NCBI GenBank assembly: GCA_022508785.1
Contig: JAFLUN010000002.1
Location: forward strand, 16,157 to 50,011
Source: Oscillospiraceae bacterium
GTDB taxonomy: Bacteria; Bacillota; Clostridia; Oscillospirales; Acutalibacteraceae
DNA: 33,855 bases
Reading direction: 5' to 3'
Shown here: positions 8,024 through 15,253 of the stretch, piece by piece
How positions within the stretch are numbered: position 1 is the stretch's first letter
Layout: each line of letters starts with the position of its first letter
The notes under the pieces: model-generated
What the model was told of the DNA's origin: nothing
The model's input: the letters and a program-made list of their open reading frames with translations, nothing else
The model's database searches: none
Made by a program: the position numbers and the translations under genes

Positions 8024-9694
8024 TTATTTAAAATAGTACACTCTTGTTTCGTACGGTCTTGTTACAAAGCCGTTGTCTTTTGTGGGATTTATGCGGTAGT
8101 TGTTAAGAACAAGCTCTCCCTTGCTTAAATCGAACCCTTCCGGAGCAGTAAAAGTAACGTTTTGCTCCGTAAACGAGCTTACAACTAAAAGTCTTTCACC
8201 GTCAAGATTTCTTTCATAAACATAAAGCTGACTGCTGTTTTTTAAATGCTCTTTATAATCCCCGTAAACCGCAACCTTATGGTTCTGACGGAAGGCAAAA
8301 AGCTTTCTGTAATAATTCAAAACCGAATCGGGGTCGCTTTCCTGTTTCTCTACATTGATTTCCTTATAATTGGGATTAACATAGAACCACGGCTCAGCCG
8401 TAGAAAATCCAGCATATTCACTACTGTCCCACTGAACGGGAGTGCGTGCATTTTCACGGGTGGTTCTGTTTGCAATTTTAAGATATTTTTCATCGGAAAA
8501 GCCCAACTTTTTGAAAAGCCTTTGATTGTTAAAGGTAACAACATCCTTAAATTTATCAATACTGTCAAGGGTAATGTTTGTCATACCGATTTCCTGACCC
8601 TGATAAATAAAGGGTGTTCCGCACTGCATATAGCACATTGTTGCAAGCATTTTAGCGCTTTCATCGTGATATTTCTCACTACCGTAACGGCTGACGATTC
8701 TCGGGTGGTCGTGATTTTCTATGTAAAGACAGTTCCAAGCCTTGCCTGCCAAATCGTTCTGCCAATGAGTAAAGGCTTTTTTCAGCTTTTTAAGACTGAA
8801 CGGGGTCTGTATTGTGTCCGTCATAATGCAGTCTGCCTGCATATGGTCAAAGCCTATCATCATATCAAGCTCATGGTCGTCGCCTGCGGTAAATTCAAGG
8901 CAGTCACTTGAATTTGACATAGGCGATTCGCCTACAACAAAGCAGTCGTATTTATCAATAACGTCATGGCGAAATTCTTTAAGGTATTCGTGAATATGCG
9001 GGCCTTTTTTATAATGCTCTATTCCCGTTGCAATGGGAAGCGGGAAGCCGTTGGGAAGCCCCTCTTTTTTTGAAATGAACGTGATTACGTCTTCTCTGAA
9101 GCCGTCAACACCCATGTCAAGCCAAAATCGCATTATATCCTTAACCTCTTCACGAACCTTGGGGTTATCCATATTAAGATCGGGCTGTTTTTTTGCAAAA
9201 ACGTGAAGATAATGCTGATTTAACTCCTCATTGTATTCCCACGCTCCGCCCTCAAAGGTGGAAAGCCAGTTGTTAGGCGGTTTTTTGCCGTCTTTTCCCT
9301 TGCCGTCACGCCAAAAATAGTAGTCGTGATAAGGATTGTCCTTACTTTTAAGACCCTCTTTAAACCATTCGTGTTCGTCAGACGTGTGGTTAACGACTAA
9401 GTCCATTATTACTTTCATTCCGCGCTCGTGAGCGCCGTCAAGAACCTTTTTGAAAAGCGGGAGTGTGCCGTATTCCGGATTTATATCCTTGTAATCGGCA
9501 ATATCATACCCGTAATCCGCATTGGGAGAAGGGTAAATAGGCGAAAACCAAATTGCATTAGCGCCGATACTCTTTATGTAGTCAAGCTTTTCGAGTACGC
9601 CCTCAAGGTCGCCTATTCCGTCGCCGTTGCCGTCCTTAAAGCTTCGGCACCAGATTTGATAAACCACTAAATCCTTATACCAACTGTTGTCCAT
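8024..9694 (-). CDS. malL: GH13 alpha-glucosidase, oligo-1,6-glucosidase type
   Basis: WYKDLVVYQIWCRSFKDGNGDGIGDLEGV, VMDLVVNHTSDEHEWF, GVDGFREDVI (nucleophile Asp), VGES (acid/base), NHDHPRIVSRYG. Val after the nucleophile Asp is typical of alpha-1,6 specificity. Confidence 0.92.
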   Translation of the reverse strand: MDNSWYKDLVVYQIWCRSFKDGNGDGIGDLEGVLEKLDYIKSIGANAIWFSPIYPSPNADYGYDIADYKDINPEYGTLPLFKKVLDGAHERGMKVIMDLVVNHTSDEHEWFKEGLKSKDNPYHDYYFWRDGKGKDGKKPPNNWLSTFEGGAWEYNEELNQHYLHVFAKKQPDLNMDNPKVREEVKDIMRFWLDMGVDGFREDVITFISKKEGLPNGFPLPIATGIEHYKKGPHIHEYLKEFRHDVIDKYDCFVVGESPMSNSSDCLEFTAGDDHELDMMIGFDHMQADCIMTDTIQTPFSLKKLKKAFTHWQNDLAGKAWNCLYIENHDHPRIVSRYGSEKYHDESAKMLATMCYMQCGTPFIYQGQEIGMTNITLDSIDKFKDVVTFNNQRLFKKLGFSDEKYLKIANRTTRENARTPVQWDSSEYAGFSTAEPWFYVNPNYKEINVEKQESDPDSVLNYYRKLFAFRQNHKVAVYGDYKEHLKNSSQLYVYERNLDGERLLVVSSFTEQNVTFTAPEGFDLSKGELVLNNYRINPTKDNGFVTRPYETRVYYFK

Positions 9695-9731
9695 TTCTCA
9701 ATACCCCTTTTGTTAAATTTTTATCATATTT

Positions 9732-9760
9732 AGTATAACACAACAAAATATTTAATACAA
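9732..9760 (-). promoter_or_regulatory. Sigma-A promoter for malL-MFS operon
   Basis: Minus strand TTGTAT, N17, TATACT. Confidence 0.55.
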
Positions 9761-9814
9761 TAGAAAATTATTAAAGAACTTTGCTAAAAGCTAAGCAAAA
9801 ATCAAAGTAAAATA

Positions 9815-9843
9815 TTGATTTTTTTCTAAATTTATGATATCAT
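9815..9843 (+). promoter_or_regulatory. Sigma-A promoter for structured leader / DUF2798 gene
   Basis: TTGATT (9815-9820), N17, TATCAT (9838-9843); the -10 sits in the palindrome TTATGATATCATAA (9832-9845). Confidence 0.55.
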
Positions 9844-9872
9844 AACTAAAAATAAAATACGGATAATCAACG

Positions 9873-9932
9873 ACACATGTGGCACTTTACGGTGCGTAAA
9901 TCTGATTACGGTACAGATTTTACTGCATGTGT
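9873..9932 (+). ncRNA. Candidate cis-regulatory RNA: three-way-junction leader element
   Basis: P1 ACACATG/CATGTGT (9873-9879/9926-9932), P2 GCAC-TTTACG-GTGC (9882-9895), P3 AAATCTG-ATTACGGTA-CAGATTT (9898-9920); followed by an intrinsic terminator. Fold done by eye. Confidence 0.55.
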
Positions 9933-9944
9933 TTTTTATTTTGG

Positions 9945-9970
9945 GCACATGCATATCATGTGCTTTTTTG
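9945..9970 (+). terminator. Intrinsic terminator upstream of the DUF2798 start codon (attenuator)
   Basis: GCACATG (9945-9951)-CATAT-CATGTGC (9957-9963) followed by TTTTTTG. Confidence 0.8.
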
Positions 9971-9993
9971 TTTGTCCGAAAAGGAGAATATTT

Positions 9994-10560
9994 ATGCCGA
10001 GAAATCAATTTCAAAGAATGGTTTTTGCCTTTATTACAGTGGTGATAACCGTACATGCTTATGTGTTTTACAGTCTTTATGTAATTCACGGTAACATGTT
10101 TATGAACCTTACCGGAGAAACGGGGGTAATTGCCGCCATTAACAAAATGGGCGGCGTTCCCGTGTTCGGAAAACCCGTGCCGATTTGGGCAATAATACTT
10201 ATTGAGTTTGTATTAGCCTACACACTTGAAGTTCTTTTGGGCTCTCCCCTTTCATTTAAACTTGCCTGCAAGAATTTCGACCCTCGCACAACTCACCCCG
10301 TGTTATTTGAAACTGCAATTATTTGTGCCACAGTCGGTATTATGTGCCCTGTAATGAGCTTTATCGCCGCCTTTCTTTACTATAACTATCAGGCAGGATT
10401 TAATATGTGGACACTGCTTGCAGAATGGCTTAAGCTCGTGTGCTTTAATTTCCCGTTTGCATTCTTTACACAGTTATTTTTCATTCAGCCGTTTGTCAGA
10501 ACGGTATTCAAGTCTATATTTGCAAAAGATATAAAAAAAGCACAAAAAATTGATAATTAA
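9994..10560 (+). CDS. DUF2798-like integral membrane protein
   Basis: MPRNQFQRMVFAFITVVITVHAYVFYSLY resembles DUF2798; about four TM segments. ATG 9994 behind AAAAGGAGA; the longer track ORF reads through the leader RNA. Confidence 0.72.
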   Translation: MPRNQFQRMVFAFITVVITVHAYVFYSLYVIHGNMFMNLTGETGVIAAINKMGGVPVFGKPVPIWAIILIEFVLAYTLEVLLGSPLSFKLACKNFDPRTTHPVLFETAIICATVGIMCPVMSFIAAFLYYNYQAGFNMWTLLAEWLKLVCFNFPFAFFTQLFFIQPFVRTVFKSIFAKDIKKAQKIDN

Positions 10561-10596
10561 CAGTAAAATTATTAAAGAGCGTTTTTAAAAGTTTGC

Positions 10597-10625
10597 TTGA
10601 AAGGGCTTGACAGCAGGAGTATAAT
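10597..10625 (+). promoter_or_regulatory. Sigma-A promoter for the V/A-type ATPase operon
   Basis: TTGAAA (10597-10602), N17, TATAAT (10620-10625), about 40 nt upstream of the first ATPase gene. Confidence 0.65.
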
Positions 10626-10664
10626 AGTTAGAACACGAAAAACACAAAAGGAGTGATTTTCGAT

Positions 10665-10985
10665 ATGGAAAGCAGTATGGATATAATTCTCAAACAGATA
10701 ATAGAAACCGATACCCTTTCCCGTGAAAAGGTAAACGAGAAAAAGCAACGGCTTCTTTCTCTTGACACGGAAATTACGGAATCAAAAAATGCAATTGATG
10801 CAGAGCTTAGCGAGCGGTCTAAAAAAAATATTGCTAAGCAAACCGAAACGTCTGAAATAAAGCTGAAAAAAGAGCTTGCAAGAATTGCTTCGTTCTACGC
10901 AGATGCGGAAACGAAGCTTCGTGACGCATTCCAAAACGGACGAAATGAAATGGTTGAAAAAATCTTTAAAAAGGTTACTGAATAA
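10665..10985 (+). CDS. V/A-type ATPase peripheral stalk subunit H/G-like coiled coil
   Basis: Small, highly charged helical protein, first gene of the ATPase cluster. ATG 10665 preferred over GTG 10653, which overlaps the RBS AAAGGAG. Confidence 0.7.
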   Translation: MESSMDIILKQIIETDTLSREKVNEKKQRLLSLDTEITESKNAIDAELSERSKKNIAKQTETSEIKLKKELARIASFYADAETKLRDAFQNGRNEMVEKIFKKVTE

Positions 10986-11018
10986 ACACATTGGAGTTTT
11001 TGCGAAGGGAGTGAGAAA

Positions 11019-12056
11019 GTGAATTATTCGGAAAATGCCGTTACCGCAAAGGTGCACGCGCTTTTTGCAAAACGGTTGACAGATGAAGATTACGCAAATT
11101 TACTGTCGTTTCATTCAAATGAAGAAATATTTAACTATCTTCGCAATGAAACATCTTACGCTGAATATTTAGATGTTCTGCCCTCCGTTACACTTTCTTC
11201 CTCGCGTTTTGAAAACGCGTTGCAAAAGTGTCTTCTGGACAGAAAAGCGTCCCTTTGCAGATTTCAAAAGCTCATCGGCGACAAGACATACAGTTATTTC
11301 ATAAAAAAAGACGAAATAGAAGCAATTTTATATTGTGCAAGACACCTTGACACCGAAATTATTACAGACTTATTTGACCGTCCTGCTTTTTTTATCCGTG
11401 AGCAGTCCGTTTCCGGAACTGAGCTGCAACGGGCAACGTCATTTGACGAATTTGCCGATTTGCTTTCTCAAACACCGTATGCCAAAAAAGTCGAACCGTT
11501 ATTTTCATCGGACAGTAATTATAAAAGCCTTGCCGCACTTGAAAGAATACTGTTTAACGACTTGTATTCTAATCTTAAAGCTACTATATGTAAGAAATAT
11601 AAAGGTAAAAGCAGTAAAGAAATTATAAGATATATCGAGTTTATTTCTGATATGAGCATAATCAGCTCGTTTTACAGATTGACTGAGAATTATCCCGACT
11701 TTAAAAATTACCAAGCGGGTATACTTATGCCGTCCGTTACTGCATTTACACCAAAAGAAATCCGTCAATTTGAAGCGGCTCAAACAGCTAAAGATGTTTT
11801 GAATATTGTAAAAGCTTCCGTCTACGGAAAATATTTTACTGAAAAAATTACAAACATCGATTTATTCGTGCGAAAGCTCACGGTGGAAAAGAGCGTAAAA
11901 AACATACGGTATTCTCAAAACCCGATTCTCTCGCTCTTTTCTTATGAGACGGTTTTGCAAAACGAAATAAACAATATCATACACATTATCGAGGGTGTAA
12001 AATACGGTCTTAACCCTTCCGAAATATCAGATATACTTGTGAAAGGAGGATGCTGA
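11019..12056 (+). CDS. ntpC: V-type ATPase subunit C (central stalk/d-type)
   Basis: MNYSENAVTAKVHALFAKRLTDEDYANLL, size about 345 aa, position in cluster; GTG start behind GGGAG. Confidence 0.85.
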   Translation: MNYSENAVTAKVHALFAKRLTDEDYANLLSFHSNEEIFNYLRNETSYAEYLDVLPSVTLSSSRFENALQKCLLDRKASLCRFQKLIGDKTYSYFIKKDEIEAILYCARHLDTEIITDLFDRPAFFIREQSVSGTELQRATSFDEFADLLSQTPYAKKVEPLFSSDSNYKSLAALERILFNDLYSNLKATICKKYKGKSSKEIIRYIEFISDMSIISSFYRLTENYPDFKNYQAGILMPSVTAFTPKEIRQFEAAQTAKDVLNIVKASVYGKYFTEKITNIDLFVRKLTVEKSVKNIRYSQNPILSLFSYETVLQNEINNIIHIIEGVKYGLNPSEISDILVKGGC

Positions 12057-14011
12057 TGTCTGTTCAAAAAATGCAGCTTGTCACCCTTAGCGGTGATAAT
12101 AATCTTCTGCATGAAACTGCAAAAAAGCTTTATAAGTGCGGATATTTTCAACCGGAAAATCCGGGGAAGCACATATCCGTTTCTCTTGGATTTATTCCTT
12201 ATGCAGATGAAAATCCGTACACAACTATGCTTGAAAAAATGCACGGGCAGATTGAAAACAGCGGTTACACCGTAACTTATAATCCGGAAACTGCCGATTT
12301 TCCGCTGACTGACGAAGAAACCGCACGCTTAAACGAGCTGTATGAAAAATCCGAAAAGATTTCAGAAAAAAAGAAATCCTTAATTTCTCAAAAACAAGCC
12401 TGCGAGGAGGGCATTACGAAATTCTCGCATTTTAAAGAGTTGAGTGTTAATCTTGACGATATTACCGCTCTTCAATACGTAAAGGTGCGTTTCGGTCATA
12501 TGCCGAGGGAAAGTGTAAAACGGCTGCCCGAGCTTTTCGAGAAATGTCCCTATTTCTATTTCGTACCGTGCAGTGCCGACAAAACGGATTTCTGGGGCGT
12601 TTATTTCGCTCCCAAAAACCACATTGACGAGGTTGACGGAATATTTGCTCTGCTGCTTTTTGAGCCCTTTGAGGTTCCTTCCGCCGCAGGTACGGTGCAG
12701 AGCGTTATAGCTGAGCTCCGGAGCAGTCTAAAAATTATTGACGAGCAGTTAAACGAGATAGACGAGGAATCTAACACAGAATGGAATAATGACACTTCGG
12801 TTTACGACACGGTTTATTCAAAAATATATTTTATGAACCGCCTTGAAGAATTAAAAAGTTATTCCGTCCACAACGGTCACTACTTTATGCTTGTGGGTTG
12901 GGTTCCGCAAAAACAGCTTGCAGAACTTTCCGATTTATTTAACGGAAGCGGAATTTCAGTTGAAACAGGCGATACGGATTCCGAAAACGCTACGCCGCCA
13001 GTTTCGGTCAAAGAGCATAAAGGACTTTTAAAATTTCTTGTAAATCCTTATAAATTCTATATTGATATGTACGGCACGCCCTCTCACAAGGACATTGACG
13101 TAACAGCGTTCGTAGCAGTTACCTACACAATTCTTTTCGGTGTAATGTTCGGCGATATGGGCCACGGTCTTGTACTTTCCGTTGCGGGATTTTTAATGTA
13201 TAAACTCAAGAAAATGGAAATAGGCAAAACTCTTATTCCCTGCGGCATTTCTTCAATGGTGTTCGGATTTATTTTCGGAAGCGTATTCGGCTTTGAAGAG
13301 TTGCTTGACCCTATTTACAAAGCAATGGGTCTTTCGGGAAAACCTGTTTCGGTTATGGACAGCGTAAATTCCGTGCTTCTCGTAACCCTCGTTATAGGAA
13401 TAGTGCTGACTACCCTTTCAATGCTTCTGAATGTTTACGGTTGTATAAAGAACAAACGATTCGGTGAGGCGATATTCAGCAATAACGGTCTTACGGGCAT
13501 TGCGGTTTACCTTTGCGGCGCAAACTTAGCTTCACGCTTTATGGGCGGATTTGCTCCGATACCATCGGGTGTTGCGGCAATAATTATTGGCGTGGGTGCG
13601 GTACTTTTACTCGTAAAAGAAATTCTTATCGGCGCGATTGATAAGCATAAAGACTTTATGCCAGAAAGCATAATGGACTTTATTCTTCAAAATTTCTTTG
13701 AGCTTATTGAATATATTTTATCGTATCTCAGCAACACGCTTTCATTCCTTCGTATCGGCGCTTATGTTCTTGTTCACGCAGGAATGATGCTTGCGGTTTT
13801 TGCCCTTGCAGGCGAAAACAGAAATGCGCTGATTCTTATATTCGGCAATATTTTTGTTATTGCAGTTGAAGGTCTTTTGACCGCTATTCAGGTTTTACGT
13901 CTTGAATTCTATGAAATGTTTTCAAGATTTTACGGCGGTGACGGTAAACCGTTCATCCCGTTCACAGACAAACAATTCTCTATCGGAGGTAATAAAAATG
14001 AAAAACATTAA
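12056..14011 (+). CDS. ntpI: V-type ATPase subunit I (a-type)
   Basis: About 650 aa; soluble N-terminal half then multi-TM C-terminal half with MFGDMGHGLVL and SNTLSFLRIGAYVLVHAGM; start overlaps the ntpC stop (TGATG). Confidence 0.95.
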   Translation: MSVQKMQLVTLSGDNNLLHETAKKLYKCGYFQPENPGKHISVSLGFIPYADENPYTTMLEKMHGQIENSGYTVTYNPETADFPLTDEETARLNELYEKSEKISEKKKSLISQKQACEEGITKFSHFKELSVNLDDITALQYVKVRFGHMPRESVKRLPELFEKCPYFYFVPCSADKTDFWGVYFAPKNHIDEVDGIFALLLFEPFEVPSAAGTVQSVIAELRSSLKIIDEQLNEIDEESNTEWNNDTSVYDTVYSKIYFMNRLEELKSYSVHNGHYFMLVGWVPQKQLAELSDLFNGSGISVETGDTDSENATPPVSVKEHKGLLKFLVNPYKFYIDMYGTPSHKDIDVTAFVAVTYTILFGVMFGDMGHGLVLSVAGFLMYKLKKMEIGKTLIPCGISSMVFGFIFGSVFGFEELLDPIYKAMGLSGKPVSVMDSVNSVLLVTLVIGIVLTTLSMLLNVYGCIKNKRFGEAIFSNNGLTGIAVYLCGANLASRFMGGFAPIPSGVAAIIIGVGAVLLLVKEILIGAIDKHKDFMPESIMDFILQNFFELIEYILSYLSNTLSFLRIGAYVLVHAGMMLAVFALAGENRNALILIFGNIFVIAVEGLLTAIQVLRLEFYEMFSRFYGGDGKPFIPFTDKQFSIGGNKNEKH

Positions 14012-14339
14012 AAAAATCGTTAGCGTGATAATCGTTGCAATTATGCTTATGTCTGCATTTTCCGTATTCGCTTTCGCAGAAGAGGCAACAACCGAAGCCG
14101 CCGCATCAGGTGACAGCGCAGGCTTTGCAAAGGGTATGGGTCTTTTGGCCGCTGCAATAGTAACGTCCCTTGCAGGTATCGGCGGCGGTATTGCAATAGC
14201 ATCAGGCGCTCCTGCCGCTATTGCCGCAAACGCTGAAAACCCAAAGACATTCGGTAAATCAATAATTTTCGTTGCTCTCGGTGAATCAATTATTCTTTTC
14301 GGCTTCGTTGTATCCATTCTTATTTTGCAGAAGGTATAA
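13998..14339 (+). CDS. ntpK: V/A-type ATPase c-ring subunit K, two-helix form with N-terminal signal sequence
   Basis: Signal peptide-like MKNIKKIVSVIIVAIMLMSAFSVFAFAEE, then helix GMGLLAAAIVTSLAGIGGGIAIASGAP, loop AENPKTFG, and helix with VALGESIILFGFVVSILIL. ATG 13998 behind GGAGGT. Confidence 0.92.
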   Translation: MKNIKKIVSVIIVAIMLMSAFSVFAFAEEATTEAAASGDSAGFAKGMGLLAAAIVTSLAGIGGGIAIASGAPAAIAANAENPKTFGKSIIFVALGESIILFGFVVSILILQKV

Positions 14340-14341
14340 TT

Positions 14342-14647
14342 ATGAAGTTTTATCTGCTTTCAGACGATCCAGATTCTATTGTCGGGCTTCGTCTTGCCGG
14401 TATTCAGGGAAAGCTTTTGCAGAACGGCGAGAGCGCCCTTGAACAAATCCAAAAAATAAGCGAAGATAAAGACATTGGTATGATTTTAATTACGCCGAAC
14501 ATTTCAAAGCTTTTAGGCAGTTCGTTAACCGAGCTTAAAAAGAAAAATCTTCCGCTTATTTCTGAAATTCCCGACAGCAATCCTCAAAACAATTCTTCGG
14601 ATAATGTTACGGACTATATCCGCTCTGCAGTCGGAATAAAAATTTAA
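14342..14647 (+). CDS. ntpF: V-type ATPase subunit F
   Basis: MKFYLLSDDPDSIVGLRLAGIQG start, GMILITPNIS motif, about 101 aa, cluster position. Confidence 0.9.
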   Translation: MKFYLLSDDPDSIVGLRLAGIQGKLLQNGESALEQIQKISEDKDIGMILITPNISKLLGSSLTELKKKNLPLISEIPDSNPQNNSSDNVTDYIRSAVGIKI

Positions 14648-14660
14648 GGAGGCGATACTA

Positions 14661-15242
14661 ATGGATAACCGCCTTGATACTTTCCTTAAAAGCGTAACCG
14701 ATTATGCGGACATTCAATGCAAAAAGCTTGAACGCACCGCTGAAACGCAAATGCAAAAGGAAATTACAGCATACAAAAAACAGGCTACCGAAAACAACCG
14801 AATAAATACACACCGCGAAGTCAGCAAAATTCAGTCTGACGCCGCTTTGAGGGCAGCCCAATATGAATCAGAAAAAAGGCTCGCTTTGGCAAGTCTTCGA
14901 AATGAGCTTTCAGACGGTATTTTTAAAGAAGCTGAATTGAAAATCAAGGATTTTACGCAGTCACAGGAGTATCCCGATTTTCTTAAAAAGAGTGCTGAAA
15001 GACTTGTACAGACACTGGGCGCTGAAATTATATTTTACGTTCGCCCGTGCGATATGGTTTACGGCAATATCTTTAACGAAGTTGCAAAAAATGCAACGTT
15101 GTGCGAAGATGAAAATATCCGTTTTGGCGGAATTATTGCAACAGATAAAGCCGACACTCTGCGCGCAGACGACACCTTGGATTCAAGGCTTAGCGCCGAA
15201 AAGAAGGCTTTCTTTGAAAATGCCGATTTTAAAATATTTTAG
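14661..15242 (+). CDS. ntpE: V-type ATPase subunit E (peripheral stalk)
   Basis: N-terminal coiled coil and C-terminal NtpE-like (RFGGIIATDKADTLRADDTLDSRL); RBS GGAGG. Confidence 0.87.
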   Translation: MDNRLDTFLKSVTDYADIQCKKLERTAETQMQKEITAYKKQATENNRINTHREVSKIQSDAALRAAQYESEKRLALASLRNELSDGIFKEAELKIKDFTQSQEYPDFLKKSAERLVQTLGAEIIFYVRPCDMVYGNIFNEVAKNATLCEDENIRFGGIIATDKADTLRADDTLDSRLSAEKKAFFENADFKIF

Positions 15243-15253
15243 GGGGCAAATGT

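Noticed and set aside
8246-8911. 221-aa ORF antisense to malL
   Set aside because: Long but no recognisable domain or RBS; the GH13 frame explains the region.
9882-9914. Guanidine-II (mini-ykkC) riboswitch, because two hairpins contain ACGG
   Set aside because: The class needs ACGR as a tetraloop closed by a base pair; here T and T flank ACGG in both hairpins, so the loops do not fit.
9877-9993. N-terminal extension of the DUF2798 ORF in the track (MWHFTVRKSDYGTDFTACVFYFGHMHIMCFFVCPKRRIF)
   Set aside because: It translates through the structured leader and terminator; ATG 9994 has a good SD. A leader peptide role cannot be fully excluded.
13922-14317. 131-aa antisense ORF opposite ntpK
   Set aside because: Ala/Pro-rich mirror of the Gly/Ala-rich c subunit; artefact of codon composition.
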